From Tardiphaga robiniae (lineage in GTDB: Bacteria; Pseudomonadota; Alphaproteobacteria; Rhizobiales; Xanthobacteraceae), in the NCBI RefSeq assembly GCF_013359755.1, contig NZ_JABMCJ010000083.1, forward strand, positions 62,001-126,000: DNA of 64,000 nt, read 5' to 3'. Shown here piece by piece: positions 1 through 9,957 of the stretch. Numbering within the stretch: the first letter of the stretch is position 1; the number at the start of each line of letters is the position of its first letter. A program made the translations under genes and the position numbers. The notes under the pieces were generated by a model, which had not been told where the DNA came from, made no database searches, and worked only from the letters and a program-made list of their open reading frames with translations.

Positions 1-41
1 TGGCCGCGGCAGCTACCGGGAGGTAATATGAGACGGCCGCC

Positions 42-281
42 CTATTCGCTGCTCGGCGGCTTCATCAGCGAGAACATCTCGTCGACGGTCTGCAGCGCCG
101 ACTGCCTTACCCGATCCGTATTCTCCATGCCGGCGATGTTGATGCCACGCACGACGGCTTTGATCTCGTCCCGATAGTCGGTCAGGAAGCGCAGCGGATC
201 CGGCGAGTCATTGGCGACCCGCGCGATCAATCCGGTAATCAAAATCTGACAGGCGATCATCCGCCCATTCAACTCGTCCAT
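42..281 (-). CDS. small hypothetical protein, 79 aa
   Basis: No domain is recognised in this 79-residue frame. A GGAG sits about 6 nt before the ATG at 281, which supports it as a real gene. The protein is mostly helical in appearance, with an N-terminal half rich in Ile/Leu/Ala and a Pro-Pro-Ser-Ser-Glu tail; it has no signal peptide or convincing membrane segment. It is transcribed away from the RND pump genes, and its neighbour to the left is outside the window, so context gives no role. Confidence 0.6.
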   Translation of the reverse strand: MDELNGRMIACQILITGLIARVANDSPDPLRFLTDYRDEIKAVVRGINIAGMENTDRVRQSALQTVDEMFSLMKPPSSE

Positions 282-619
282 GTGCCGCTCCGGCTCGATT
301 ACATTTGCAAGCCGCGATGTCGGCTTCGACGAGGCTATGGCGGATACGACGCGCAGTTACAACACCAGGCGCTTCTCACTGCGCCGATGGATTGTCCAAG
401 ACGCCGCATAAAACGAGGCGCAGTGTCCTGTTGGAACGATGCGAGAAATCACGCGTAAATCATAGTGAACATGAAGATTTGGCAATGAAGCACGCGTTCA
501 AGCGGTCGTGTGTTTACAGCATTTGAGTCGCCACCTAGCTGATCAGGAGCCGCCCAAGCGGGCGCGCATTGGACGCGCTTGTCTGCGTCAATGGCTGCCA
601 AGAGATTGATGAGATCACC
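282..619. other. intergenic region upstream of the RND operon
   Basis: About 340 bases between two divergent genes. I see no RNA gene or supported ORF. It must contain the promoter of the efflux operon and that of the 79-aa gene; no regulator gene lies next to it and no clear operator palindrome was recognised. Confidence 0.5.
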
Positions 620-1786
620 ATGACAACGCTTACCCGTTTTCGATGGACTGGGCTGATTGTTCTGGCGCTGCTTGCGGCCGGCGGAACTATCGCATGGCAG
701 CATTACGGAGCTACCGGAGCACAGCAGGCGAATGCCGACAAACCGCGCGGCCCTGCCCCTGTCCCGGTGAAAATCGCATCTGTCGAAAAAGCTGATTTCC
801 CCGTTTATCTCGGCGGTTTAGGCACCGTGCAGGGTTTTAATACTGTCGTCGTGCGGACCCGTGTCGATGGTCAGATCGACACAATCGCTTTCACCGAAGG
901 ACAGATCGTCAAGGAGGGTGACCTGCTCGCGCAGATCGATCCGCGCCCGTTCCAGGCAGCGCTCGATCAGGCCAAGGCCAAGAAGGCGCAGGACGAAGCC
1001 AATCTCGCCAATGCCAATCTGGATTTGCAGCGCTTCACCAAACTCGGCGAATTCGCGACACGGCAACAAACAGACACACAACGCTCCACCGTGCAGCAGC
1101 TGACCGCGCAGATCGCTGCCGATGATGCCGCGATCTCGAATGCGCAGACGCAGCTCGCTTACACCACGATCAAGGCACCGATCTCCGGCCGCGTCGGCTT
1201 TCGTCAGGTCGACCAAGGCAACATCGTCAATGCTGCGACCCAGACCGGCATCGTCACCATTGCGCAGATCGAGCCGATCGCCGTGATCTTCACCGCGCCT
1301 GAACAGAACCTCATCGACATCAGCCAGTCGCTAGCGGAGCATCCGCTCAAGGTGATCGCGCTGACCACCGACGGAAAGCGGACGCTCTCGGAAGGCACGC
1401 TCGCGGTCATCAATAATCAGGTGGATACGACCAGCGGCACGATCCGGCTCAAGGCGGTATTCGACAACAAGGACCACGTGCTGTGGCCCGGCCTTTCCGT
1501 CTCGACACGGTTGCTGGTGACCACGTTGAAGGATGCGACCGTCATTCCCGACGATGCCGTTCAGCATGGGGCCGACGGGCTCTATGCCTTTGCGGTCGGC
1601 ACCGACAACAAGGCCGAGCTGAAGAAAATCAAGGTCGGCCGTTCCATCGATGGCCGCACGGTGGTCGAGGACGGGTTGAGCGCCGGCGAGCGCGTCATCG
1701 TCGCCGGGCAATATAAAGTGCAGCCGGGCGCGCTGGTGGCGACGTCAGTCGCAACATCCGCAGCCACTCCGGCGAAGGGCGAATAG
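620..1786 (+). CDS. RND efflux periplasmic adaptor (membrane fusion protein)
   Basis: A 388-residue periplasmic adaptor that links an inner-membrane RND pump to an outer-membrane channel. An N-terminal hydrophobic anchor (about residues 10-27) is followed by a lipoyl/barrel-sandwich half (VRTRVDGQIDTIAF), a coiled-coil hairpin rich in Ala/Gln (about 105-170), the second lipoyl half (TTIKAPISGRVGFRQVDQGN) and a beta-barrel region. The layout is MdtA-like. An in-frame ATG at 569 would add a 17-residue tail; the ATG at 620 puts the hydrophobic anchor close to the N-terminus and is preferred. The pump gene begins 2 nt after the stop, so the two are one operon. No outer-membrane factor gene is present here. 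Confidence 0.93.
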   Translation: MTTLTRFRWTGLIVLALLAAGGTIAWQHYGATGAQQANADKPRGPAPVPVKIASVEKADFPVYLGGLGTVQGFNTVVVRTRVDGQIDTIAFTEGQIVKEGDLLAQIDPRPFQAALDQAKAKKAQDEANLANANLDLQRFTKLGEFATRQQTDTQRSTVQQLTAQIAADDAAISNAQTQLAYTTIKAPISGRVGFRQVDQGNIVNAATQTGIVTIAQIEPIAVIFTAPEQNLIDISQSLAEHPLKVIALTTDGKRTLSEGTLAVINNQVDTTSGTIRLKAVFDNKDHVLWPGLSVSTRLLVTTLKDATVIPDDAVQHGADGLYAFAVGTDNKAELKKIKVGRSIDGRTVVEDGLSAGERVIVAGQYKVQPGALVATSVATSAATPAKGE

Positions 1787-1788
1787 CC

Positions 1789-4700
1789 ATGAACGGAGGA
1801 ATTTCAGCACCGTTCATTCGCTATCCGATCGCAACATCATTGCTGATGGCCGGCATCCTGTTCGTCGGCCTGGTCTCCTATCCCCAGCTTCCCGTCGCGC
1901 CTTTGCCGCAGGTCGACTTCCCGACCATCCAGGTCGCCGCCACCCTGCCCGGCGCCAGCCCCGAGACGATGGCGTCCTCGGTGGCGCAACCGCTGGAGCG
2001 ACAGCTCGCGCAGATCCCCGGCGTGGCGCAGATGACCTCGACGAGTTCGCTCGGCACATCTGCAGTCACGATCCAGTTCGATCTCAACCGCTCGATCGAC
2101 GGCGCCGCCAATGACGTGCAAGCCGCGATCAATGCCGCCGGCGGACAATTGCCGAAGACGCTTCCGAGCCCGCCCACCTATCGCAAGGTCAACCCGGCGG
2201 ACTCGCCGATCATGCTGCTGTCGGCGACATCGGACACGCTGCCCATTACAACGGTCAGCGACAGTGTCGATGCGCAACTGGCGCAGCAGATCAGCCAGAT
2301 CTCCGGCGTCGCCCAGGTTACAATCGGCGGCCAGCAAAAGCCGGCGATCCGCATCCAGATCGATCCCGCCAAGCTGGTTGCCAAGGGGCTGCAACTCGAG
2401 GACATCCGCAGCCAGATCGCGATCACCACCGTCGACAGCCCGAAAGGCAATATCGACGGCGCGACCCGCAGCTACACGATCTACGCCAACGACCAGTTGC
2501 CGGAATCGAAGGATTGGAACGATGTCATCATCGCCTATCGCAATGGTGGCCCGCTGCGGATCAAGGATATCGGCACGGCGGTGACAGGCCCGGAAGACGC
2601 CAAGCAGGCGGCATGGGCCAACGGCAAGCGCGGCGTGTTTCTGGTGATTTTCAAGCAACCCGGCGCCAACGTCATCGACACCGTCGACAAGATCAAGGCC
2701 GAGCTGCCGCGTCTGGTGGCCGCGATCCCGCCGACCGTGAAGATCGAGGTCCTCAGCGATCGCACGCAGACCATCCGCGCCGCCGTGCAGGATGTCCAGT
2801 TCACCCTGCTGCTGACCATCGCCCTCGTCGTAATGGTGATCTTCGTCTTCCTGCGAAGCGTCTGGGCCACCGTCATTCCCAGCGTGACCGTACCGCTCGC
2901 ATTGCTCGGCGCCTGCGCGCTGATGTGGGTGTTCGGCTATACGCTCGACAACCTGTCGCTGATGGCGCTGACCATCTCGGTCGGCTTCGTGGTCGACGAC
3001 GCCATCGTGATGCTGGAAAACATCACTAGATATATCGAGGAAGGCGAAACACCGATGGCTGCCGCGCTGAAAGGCGCCGGTGAAATCGGCTTCACCATCG
3101 TCTCGATATCAGTCTCGCTGGTCGCGGTGCTGATCCCGCTGCTGCTGATGGGCGGCATTATCGGCCGCCTGTTCCGCGAATTCGCCGTGACACTGACCAT
3201 GACGATTTTCGTCTCGCTGGTGGTGTCGCTAACGCTCACCCCGATGATGGCCTCGCGCTTCCTGCGCGAGGAGAAACACGCCAAGCATGGCCGGCTCTAT
3301 CAGCTCAGCGAGAACGCCTTCGACGCTCTGCTGCGCGCCTATGAGCGCGGCCTCGACCTCGTGCTGCGCTGGCGCCTGACGACGCTGATGATGTTCTTCG
3401 CCACGCTCGTCCTGTCGGTCTATCTATTCATGATTATCCCGAAGGGCTTCTTCCCGCAGCAGGACACCGGCCTGATCACCGCTTCCTCCGAAGCGTCGCA
3501 GGATATTTCCTTCGCCGACATGAAGATCCACCAGGAAGAACTCGGCAAGATCGTGCAGGCCGATCCCGACGTCGCCAGCGTCGCCATGTCGATCGGCGGC
3601 AGCGGCGGCGCGCTCAATACCGGGCGCATGTTCATTACCTTGAAACCGCGGGACGAACGTTCCGCCAATGCGCAACAGATCATCACACGGCTGCGACCGA
3701 AGCTGGAGAAGGTTCAGGGCGCGCGCCTGTTCATGCAGGCGGCACAGGATATCCGGCTCGGTGGCCGCGCCACCCGCACCCAGTTCGAATACACGCTGCA
3801 GGATGCAAATCTGGCCGAACTGAACGAGTGGGCACCCAAGATTCTGGCCAAGATGCAGACGCTGCCGGGTCTACGCGACGTCGCCACCGACCAGCAGACC
3901 AAGGGCACGACGCTGACGCTGACCATCGATCGCGACAACGCCTCGCGCTACGGCATCCAGCCGCAACTGATCGACGACACGCTGTATGACGCGTTCGGCC
4001 AGCGTCAGGTCGCGCAGTATTTCACGCAGTTGAACAGCTATCACGTTATTCTCGAGATATTGCCCGAGCTGCAGGGCAAGCTCGATTCACTCGACAAGAT
4101 CTATATCAAGTCGCCGACGACAAGCGACATGGTGCCACTGTCGGCCTTTGCCAAATGGACGACGGTGCCGGTGCGGCCGCTCTCGATCAGCCATCAGGGA
4201 CAATTCCCGGCGATCACGATCAGCTTCAATCTCGCCCAGGGTGTTGCGCTTGGACAGGCGACCGATGCCGTACAGGCTGCCATGCAGGATATCGGCGCGC
4301 CCTCAACCTTGCGCGGCACCTTCCAGGGTACGGCGCAGGCGTTCCAGCAATCGCTATCGACGGTGCCGCTGCTGATCCTCGCCGCACTGGTGGTGGTCTA
4401 TCTGATCCTCGGCATTCTCTATGAGAGCTACATCCACCCGCTGACGATCCTGTCCACCCTGCCCTCTGCCGGCGTCGGCGCGCTGGCGATCCTGATGGCG
4501 TTCGGTTTCGATTTCAGTCTGATCGCACTGATCGGCATCGTGCTGCTGATCGGCATCGTGAAGAAGAACGGCATCATGCTGGTGGACTTCGCAATTGCTG
4601 CCGAGCGCGACGAACATCTTGAACCGGAAGAAGCCATCCGCAAGGCCGCTATCCTACGTTTCCGCCCGATCATGATGACGACCATGGCGGCGCTGCTTGG

Positions 4701-4932
4701 CGGCGTGCCGTTGATGCTCGGCACCGGCACCGGTTCGGAAATCCGCCAGCCGCTCGGCTACGCGATGGTCGGCGGCCTGATCGTCAGCCAGGCACTGACG
4801 CTGTTCACGACACCAGTGGTCTATGTCTATCTCGACAAGCTTTCCAATATCATGTCGGGCTGGGGACGATCGAAGCGCGACGACGATAACCGGTCGGACA
4901 AGCAGATGCTGGCGAAACAGGCCGCCGAATAG
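1789..4932 (+). CDS. RND multidrug efflux permease, MdtB/MdtC-like
   Basis: A 1047-residue inner-membrane proton/drug antiporter of the HAE1 RND family, the usual length. TM1 is at the N-terminus (FIRYPIATSLLMAGILF), followed by the first porter domain, TM2-7 and the repeat in the second half. The TM4 segment VGFVVDDAIVMLENI carries the adjacent aspartates of the proton relay. The second half ends with TM segments and a short charged tail. The sequence resembles MdtB/MdtC more than AcrB, but only one permease gene is present, so it may act as a homotrimer. The substrate cannot be read from sequence. Confidence 0.94.
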   Translation: MNGGISAPFIRYPIATSLLMAGILFVGLVSYPQLPVAPLPQVDFPTIQVAATLPGASPETMASSVAQPLERQLAQIPGVAQMTSTSSLGTSAVTIQFDLNRSIDGAANDVQAAINAAGGQLPKTLPSPPTYRKVNPADSPIMLLSATSDTLPITTVSDSVDAQLAQQISQISGVAQVTIGGQQKPAIRIQIDPAKLVAKGLQLEDIRSQIAITTVDSPKGNIDGATRSYTIYANDQLPESKDWNDVIIAYRNGGPLRIKDIGTAVTGPEDAKQAAWANGKRGVFLVIFKQPGANVIDTVDKIKAELPRLVAAIPPTVKIEVLSDRTQTIRAAVQDVQFTLLLTIALVVMVIFVFLRSVWATVIPSVTVPLALLGACALMWVFGYTLDNLSLMALTISVGFVVDDAIVMLENITRYIEEGETPMAAALKGAGEIGFTIVSISVSLVAVLIPLLLMGGIIGRLFREFAVTLTMTIFVSLVVSLTLTPMMASRFLREEKHAKHGRLYQLSENAFDALLRAYERGLDLVLRWRLTTLMMFFATLVLSVYLFMIIPKGFFPQQDTGLITASSEASQDISFADMKIHQEELGKIVQADPDVASVAMSIGGSGGALNTGRMFITLKPRDERSANAQQIITRLRPKLEKVQGARLFMQAAQDIRLGGRATRTQFEYTLQDANLAELNEWAPKILAKMQTLPGLRDVATDQQTKGTTLTLTIDRDNASRYGIQPQLIDDTLYDAFGQRQVAQYFTQLNSYHVILEILPELQGKLDSLDKIYIKSPTTSDMVPLSAFAKWTTVPVRPLSISHQGQFPAITISFNLAQGVALGQATDAVQAAMQDIGAPSTLRGTFQGTAQAFQQSLSTVPLLILAALVVVYLILGILYESYIHPLTILSTLPSAGVGALAILMAFGFDFSLIALIGIVLLIGIVKKNGIMLVDFAIAAERDEHLEPEEAIRKAAILRFRPIMMTTMAALLGGVPLMLGTGTGSEIRQPLGYAMVGGLIVSQALTLFTTPVVYVYLDKLSNIMSGWGRSKRDDDNRSDKQMLAKQAAE

Positions 4933-4944
4933 CGCAACGGCGCG

Positions 4945-5676
4945 CTATACAGCTTCTTCGATCCTGGTGCCGACATAGACGGTGTTGGACACTTCCTCGT
5001 CTGCGTTCAGATTGTCGAAGGCCACGACATGCGCGGTGACGGCGCCAAAGACACTCTCCATCACGGCCGTGAATGCAGCTTCTGGTGGGTCGTTCGACCA
5101 CAGCGCAAACACGCCGCCGGGCTTGAGATGCCCGGACAGACGCTGCAGCCCGGCCGCCGTATAGAGCACGGCATGACTCGGATGCAGCAGGTTGTCCGGC
5201 GCATGGTCGATATCGACCAGTATCGCATCGAAGCGACGACCGGGTTCGTCGGGATCAAGATGACCACCCGTCGAGGTCGCCATCTTGAAGAAATCGCCAT
5301 GGACGAGACGGCAGCGCCCGTCCGCCGACAATTCGCGGCCGATCGGGATCAGGCCGGCCTGATGCCATTCGATCACTTCGGGCAGTGCATCAATGACGAC
5401 CAGCGAACCGACCTTCTCATGCGCGAGAACTGCCTGCGCAGTGTAGCCCAGACCGAGACCGCCAACGACGACATCCAGCCCGCTGCTGGTTAGTGACGCC
5501 AGACCGATATCCGCCAGCGCGATCTCGGCAGCCGTGAATGCGCTCGACATCAGAAATTCGTCGCCGAGCTTGATCTCAAAGATATCGATGTCCGTGCCCG
5601 GCTTCCGCCGACGTCGCAGGGTCAGGACACCCATCGGCGTCGGGCGATAATCCAGTTCTTCGAACATCATGCTCAT
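4945..5676 (-). CDS. spermidine synthase-like protein
   Basis: A protein with the Rossmann core of the spermidine synthase/SAM methyltransferase fold. The nucleotide-binding glycine motif is VVGGLGLGYTAQ, the acidic end of beta 2 is VVIDALPEVIEWH, and FDAILVDIDH marks strand 4. The long open frame starts at 5727, but methionines at 5676, 5670 and 5667 give a product that begins close to the conserved region; I chose 5676 (243 aa). Members of this group often lack a proven polyamine activity. It is convergent with the RND operon, its stop only 12 nt from the pump's. Confidence 0.75.
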   Translation of the reverse strand: MSMMFEELDYRPTPMGVLTLRRRRKPGTDIDIFEIKLGDEFLMSSAFTAAEIALADIGLASLTSSGLDVVVGGLGLGYTAQAVLAHEKVGSLVVIDALPEVIEWHQAGLIPIGRELSADGRCRLVHGDFFKMATSTGGHLDPDEPGRRFDAILVDIDHAPDNLLHPSHAVLYTAAGLQRLSGHLKPGGVFALWSNDPPEAAFTAVMESVFGAVTAHVVAFDNLNADEEVSNTVYVGTRIEEAV

Positions 5677-5858
5677 ATCCAACCATGTACATGGCGCGTG
5701 CAACCCGGCAACAACGAAATGCCCCAAGTGTGCAAATCTGGACAGACACCTCCGGCGAAATGACTAAACACTTGGCGTCGTCGGCGATTCGTCGCGTCAT
5801 GGTTGCGTGTTGCGTGGAGAGTGACTGCAGGCTCACTCCAGCGCGCGGGGGCGCCGCC

Positions 5859-6055
5859 ATGAAACGCATTCTGGTCGTCGACGACGACCCACTCGTGTCC
5901 ATGTCATTAGGCTGACACTGGAACGCGAGGGCTTCGAAACCGTCTCGGCCGATGGTGGCGAGATCGGTCTATTCGTGTTAGAAGATACAAGCTTCGATGT
6001 GATGATCATCGATATCTTGATGCCGCATGATCAGGCGTCAGCCATATCGCCGTGA
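5859..6055 (+). pseudogene. frameshifted, truncated CheY-like response regulator
   Basis: The ATG at 5859 begins a receiver domain (MKRILVVDDDPLVS) with the acidic pocket, then a stop appears after about 19 codons. Shifting frame near 5905 restores a receiver-like reading: RLTLEREGFETV, then FDVMIIDILMPH with the phospho-acceptor Asp and its following residues. That reading ends at 6053-6055, just after strand 3, so the Thr/Ser, Lys and last helices are absent. The 3' end overlaps the convergent PilZ-like gene. The remnant is an inactivated single-domain regulator next to cheR. Confidence 0.72.
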
Positions 6056-6357
6056 TCGCTCTTCGCCGGCGATTTCTTCTTGCTACCTTTGGTGTTCAGG
6101 AAGCGAATATCGATCTGCGCACCGTTCACCTTGACCAGTTCGCAGCGGCGATAGGCAAGTCCGGTCGATGACAGCAGCAGGAAGAACTCTTTCAGATTGA
6201 GGCCCTCGATGGAGGTCTCGAGTATCAACTCGGCGTCGTGACTCGACACAGCCTTCAACACACAACTGCGCCGCCATGTGCCGTCGATGGCCATGATCCA
6301 GACATTGTAGCCGCGCCCGAAAATGACGCGCCCGTTGGTTGCAACTTCTTCTGCCAT
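6031..6357 (-). CDS. PilZ-like domain protein
   Basis: A 108-residue protein with a small beta-barrel pattern like that of alphaproteobacterial PilZ proteins (GRVIFGRGYNVWIMAIDGTW, then WRRSCVLKAVSSHDAELIL). The classical c-di-GMP motifs RxxxR and DxSxxG are not evident, so ligand binding is uncertain. The frame stays open to 6477, but an AGGAG upstream of the ATG at 6357 fixes this start. It begins 8 nt after cheR ends and is surely co-transcribed. Its Lys-rich C-terminus overlaps the broken response regulator on the other strand. Confidence 0.65.
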   Translation of the reverse strand: MAEEVATNGRVIFGRGYNVWIMAIDGTWRRSCVLKAVSSHDAELILETSIEGLNLKEFFLLLSSTGLAYRRCELVKVNGAQIDIRFLNTKGSKKKSPAKSDHGDMADA

Positions 6358-6365
6358 GACCGCTC

Positions 6366-7247
6366 CTACGCCCGCATACTGGCGGGAGACGTCTTCAGTC
6401 CGGCACCCATGCCGGGCACGATCGATGGCGACGCTTGCGCACTCACCGGCAGATACACACCGCGACGATTGGGGCAAACCCGATAGCGGTCGGTGAGACC
6501 AATCACAGTCTCGGCTGCGCCCAGAAACAGATAGCCGTCAGCCTCGCTGGCTTTTGCAAGCCTGCCGAAGATCTCGGTCTTGGTCGCCTGATCGAAATAG
6601 ATCAGCACGTTGCGGCAGAAGATGACGTCGAACTTGCCAAGATGTGCGTAGTCCTGCAGCAGGTTGAACTGCTTGAACTGAACCATCGCGCGGATGTCAG
6701 CATTGAGCTGCCACGTCGTACCGGTCTGCTTGAAGTGTTTCACCAGCAACTGGATCGGCAGGCCGCGCTGCACCTCGAACTGGGTGTAGACGCCAGTGCG
6801 TGATTTTTCGAGCACTTCGGGCGAGAGATCCGTGGCCACGATCTCGACGCGCCACCCCGTCAGCGCGGCGCCGAATTCCTTCATGATCATGGCGAGCGAA
6901 TATGGCTCCTGCCCGGTCGAGCCGGCGGCGCACCAGATCCGCAGGCTACGCTTGCCTGCGCGCGCCTTGATCAGGTCGGGAATAACCGTGTTCTGAAAAT
7001 GCTCGAACGGTGTCTTGTCGCGAAAGAAGAAGGTCTCGTTGGTGGTCATAGCTTCGACCACATCCGAGATCATCGGCTCCGAACCGGCTTTCATCTTCTG
7101 AACGAGTTCGCTGATCCCGGCGACACCGACCTTACGCGCCAGCGGCATCAATCTGCTTTCGAGCAGGTACTTCTTGTCGGCCGATAGCACCAATCCGGAA
7201 CGATCTTTCAGAATCTTCTGCAAATACTCATAATCGATAGGGGTCAT
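6366..7247 (-). CDS. cheR: chemoreceptor glutamate methyltransferase CheR
   Basis: A 293-residue protein that methylates glutamates of chemoreceptors with S-adenosylmethionine during adaptation. The N-terminal helical CheR domain (about 1-65) is followed by TTNETFFFRD (about 68-77), the SAM motif IWCAAGSTGQEPYSLAM (about 103-119), IVATDLSPEVLEKSR, and CRNVLIYFD (about 210-218). Length is normal for the family plus a short Ser/Ala-rich tail. The next gene upstream is a chemoreceptor in the same orientation, so adaptation and sensing genes are grouped, but no cheA/W/Y/B is in this window. Confidence 0.95.
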   Translation of the reverse strand: MTPIDYEYLQKILKDRSGLVLSADKKYLLESRLMPLARKVGVAGISELVQKMKAGSEPMISDVVEAMTTNETFFFRDKTPFEHFQNTVIPDLIKARAGKRSLRIWCAAGSTGQEPYSLAMIMKEFGAALTGWRVEIVATDLSPEVLEKSRTGVYTQFEVQRGLPIQLLVKHFKQTGTTWQLNADIRAMVQFKQFNLLQDYAHLGKFDVIFCRNVLIYFDQATKTEIFGRLAKASEADGYLFLGAAETVIGLTDRYRVCPNRRGVYLPVSAQASPSIVPGMGAGLKTSPASMRA

Positions 7248-7500
7248 GGTCTCTTTCTAAGACGCAACGCCGGTCCAAATAACTTGCAGCGACGACGGTA
7301 TGCCGCTGCGTGCAAAAAGCGCGTAGTACACGATTGCAGCAAATGACTAAGAGATCGCCAAGACGCCGCAGGACGTCGCGCAACGCCGGGCACAAAGTTG
7401 AGAAGCGCGACCACATAACCGTTGCACGCGGTAGCCCATAACCTGCGCAAACAGAACAGCGCACCAAGCGAATGGGTGGAAGCGGCATCAATTGACAATG

Positions 7501-7530
7501 AAAAAAGCCGGCGCTTTCGCGCCGGCTTCA
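7501..7530 (-). terminator. rho-independent terminator of the chemoreceptor gene
   Basis: A GC-rich inverted repeat, AAGCCGGCGC and its complement separated by a short GAAA loop, is followed on the minus strand by a run of six T. It lies about 20 nt past the stop codon of the chemoreceptor gene, as expected for an intrinsic terminator. Confidence 0.88.
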
Positions 7531-7551
7531 ATGTCTCGATATCTCGTAGCG

Positions 7552-9243
7552 TCAGGCTGCGCGTACGGCGTTCAGGAACTTGCTGACCTCGACCTTCAGA
7601 CGCGTGCTGTCCGAGGACAGCGACTGCGCTGCAGAGAGCACCTGCGAGGATGCCGAGCCGGTCTCGCTGGCGCCACGCTGAACGTCGGTGATGTTCGACG
7701 AGACTTGCATGGTACCCTGCGCTGCCTGCTGGACGTTGCGGGAGATTTCCTGGGTCGCAGCGCCCTGCTCTTCCACCGCCGAGGCGATCGTCGAAGCGAT
7801 CTCGGACATCCGGCCGATGGTGTCCCCGATCTCCTTGATCGCACCAACCGATTCCTGCGTCGCCGCCTGGATGCCGGAGATCTGCGTCGAGATCTCGCCG
7901 GTGGCTTTCGCCGTCTGCTCGGCCAGCGCCTTCACTTCCGATGCCACCACCGCGAAGCCACGACCGGCCTCGCCGGCACGCGCTGCTTCGATAGTTGCGT
8001 TGAGCGCCAGAAGATTGGTCTGGCCGGCGATGTTGTTGATCAGCTCGACGACGTCACCGATGCGAGCGGCCGCACTGGCAAGCGCGCTGACGCGATCGTT
8101 GGTCAGGCGGGCCTGATCGACGGCCTGATTGGCGATGCTGGCCGATTCCTGCACCTGACGGCTGATTTCGTTCACTGACGAGGCCATCTCCTCGGTCGCC
8201 GAAGCAACCGACTGCACATTGGTCGAGGCTTCCTCCGAAGCGGCTGCCACGGTCGTTGTCAGCTCCTGCGAACGTTCGGCGGTCGCAGTCAGCGTGCTGG
8301 CAGAGGCTTCCAGTTCGGTCGAAGCCGACGACGCCGTCTCGACGATCTCGCCGATCATCGTTTCGAATTCGCGGGTGATGCTATCGACGCGGCGACCGCG
8401 CTCGATCTTGGCTTCTGCATCGGCTGCTGCAGCTTCGTCCGCCGCACGCTTGTCGATCAGCGCCTGCTTGAAGATCTGCAGCGCGTCTCCCATCGTGCCG
8501 ATCTCGGTCTTCATGCCCTGATGCGGCACGACGGCGGACAGATCGCCCTGGCCCAATGCCTGCATCGGCTTGACGATCGATGCGATGCCGCTGGAGACGT
8601 CCCGCACGAGGTAGATGCCGATGCCGATGCCGAGCAACGCCGAGACGACGAGGATTGCGACAACCATCATGAAGGCAGCATCGTAATTGGCCAGGGCGTC
8701 TGCACCGGCAGTGTCGGAGCCCTTGAGATTGAGCTCGATGTCCTTGTTCAGGATTTCGTCAGCTTTCAGGCCGATCGGATTCACGGTCTTCGTGTTCAAC
8801 GCATTGGCTTCCTGTGGCATCTTGCCGGCGCTCTTGCGCGACAGATCCATCACATCGAGCGTGCCCTTCTTGTAGCTGTCCCAGAGCTTGCTCCATTCCT
8901 CGTAGAGCGCGCGCTCTTCCGGCGAGGTGATCAGCTTCTCATACTTCGCGCGGATAGCGGTGTTGCTCGCCACCACCGTCTCGAGCGTTTTCTCATTGGC
9001 CAGCTTCTCCTCCAACGTCTCGGACAGCATGTGCTGACGGATCACGTTGCGATAGGTGATGACGCCGGAGCGCAGATCGCCGAGGAAACGCACGCTTGGC
9101 AGCCAGCTGGTCTGGATATCCACCGCATTGGCGTTGATCGCCTGCATCTTGCGAACCGCGACCAGGCCCAGACCCGTCATCGCAAGCAGCAAAAATGAAA
9201 GAACAATGGTGATCTTGGCGCGAATAGACAGGCTGGCGAGCAT
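7552..9243 (-). CDS. methyl-accepting chemotaxis protein
   Basis: A 563-residue transmembrane chemoreceptor. TM1 spans about 11-30, a periplasmic four-helix-bundle sensor of the 4HB_MCP type about 31-188, TM2 about 190-213, then a HAMP domain to about 268 and a long cytoplasmic coiled coil. The signalling tip is clear: [20 protein letters not shown] followed by [14 protein letters not shown]. There is no C-terminal CheR-tethering pentapeptide. A strong terminator follows the stop. The ligand is unknown; the sensor lacks the Arg pattern of Tar/Tsr amino-acid sites as far as I can see. It precedes cheR on the same strand, but the terminator suggests separate transcripts. Confidence 0.94.
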   Translation of the reverse strand: MLASLSIRAKITIVLSFLLLAMTGLGLVAVRKMQAINANAVDIQTSWLPSVRFLGDLRSGVITYRNVIRQHMLSETLEEKLANEKTLETVVASNTAIRAKYEKLITSPEERALYEEWSKLWDSYKKGTLDVMDLSRKSAGKMPQEANALNTKTVNPIGLKADEILNKDIELNLKGSDTAGADALANYDAAFMMVVAILVVSALLGIGIGIYLVRDVSSGIASIVKPMQALGQGDLSAVVPHQGMKTEIGTMGDALQIFKQALIDKRAADEAAAADAEAKIERGRRVDSITREFETMIGEIVETASSASTELEASASTLTATAERSQELTTTVAAASEEASTNVQSVASATEEMASSVNEISRQVQESASIANQAVDQARLTNDRVSALASAAARIGDVVELINNIAGQTNLLALNATIEAARAGEAGRGFAVVASEVKALAEQTAKATGEISTQISGIQAATQESVGAIKEIGDTIGRMSEIASTIASAVEEQGAATQEISRNVQQAAQGTMQVSSNITDVQRGASETGSASSQVLSAAQSLSSDSTRLKVEVSKFLNAVRAA

Positions 9244-9759
9244 GACGAAGGGTCCCTCGGTTTTCGACCGTTGGTCCGCAATGTGCGGGGTGTCGTGGAA
9301 ATGAAGCAGTCAGCAGAGGTGCAATTGGCAGAGCGACGAACACGGGGTTTGATGACTTTCTTGTTATCAAGTCCCGTTCCTGCAATTTGTAGGTATTATG
9401 TAAACCGTTGGTAAAGGTGCGACATTCTGACTGAACAAAAGTGAACTGAAGCTCTCTTTTTCGATGGCCTGCAATATCAGCCAGTTAGCAACGAGTATCT
9501 GAGGTTGACAGCCACAACTCCACTACTTGTGGACGCGTGTCGGCGTAAGCTAGCGACGACGTAGTGCCCCTGGACAAAGTAGCGAATCAAAATCGCAACT
9601 TTTGGTTCCAGCCGCCGACATACCGACGACCTGAAGTTTATCCGTCGCTCGACGTGGGGACGACGCGGCGTGCGAACACGACTGAGCGTGCCGGCTGGAG
9701 AATCAGGAGCAATCTGGTCCGGATATTTTCCAGTCAGATTATAGCCGCCCAATTGCATC
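9244..9759. other. intergenic region without a supported gene
   Basis: About 515 bases upstream of the chemoreceptor. The stretch near 9385-9480 is AT-richer than its surroundings and presumably holds the chemoreceptor promoter. Short open frames on both strands (for example 9564-9797 plus and 9477-9881 minus) have no recognisable protein features or ribosome-binding sites, so I do not call them genes. Confidence 0.5.
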
Positions 9760-9957
9760 TCAATCCGAAGATAGTAGCTGCGCCCCGTGCCGGTTGATTT
9801 GGTAGGTCTGGGACGACATGCAGCTGGGACACCGGAACGTCCTCCGATCGCCGGGCAGACTGGCTCTAGGCTGCGCCACAATCTTGATAAGAGTGCGTGC
9901 CCCCCCGCAACGGCGGCACAGCAACAGATCGACTGCTGGTAGTTTCGTTGCTCTCAC
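9760..9957 (-). CDS. small zinc-ribbon protein, 65 aa
   Basis: A short protein with two Cys pairs, CRRC and CPSC, about 25 residues apart, typical of a zinc ribbon. Small zinc-ribbon hypotheticals of this pattern are common in Bradyrhizobium relatives. The GTG at 9957 has a GGAGG 7 nt upstream, which is why I start it here. The frame stays open upstream to an ATG at 10200 (146 aa) but that start has no Shine-Dalgarno site and the added 81 residues show nothing recognisable. Function is unknown; a nucleic-acid or regulatory role is possible. Confidence 0.5.
   Translation of the reverse strand: MRATKLPAVDLLLCRRCGGARTLIKIVAQPRASLPGDRRTFRCPSCMSSQTYQINRHGAQLLSSD

Noticed and set aside
9477..9881. 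A 134-residue minus-strand open frame.
   Set aside because: No ribosome-binding site or family likeness, and it overlaps the zinc-ribbon frame whose GTG has a strong site.
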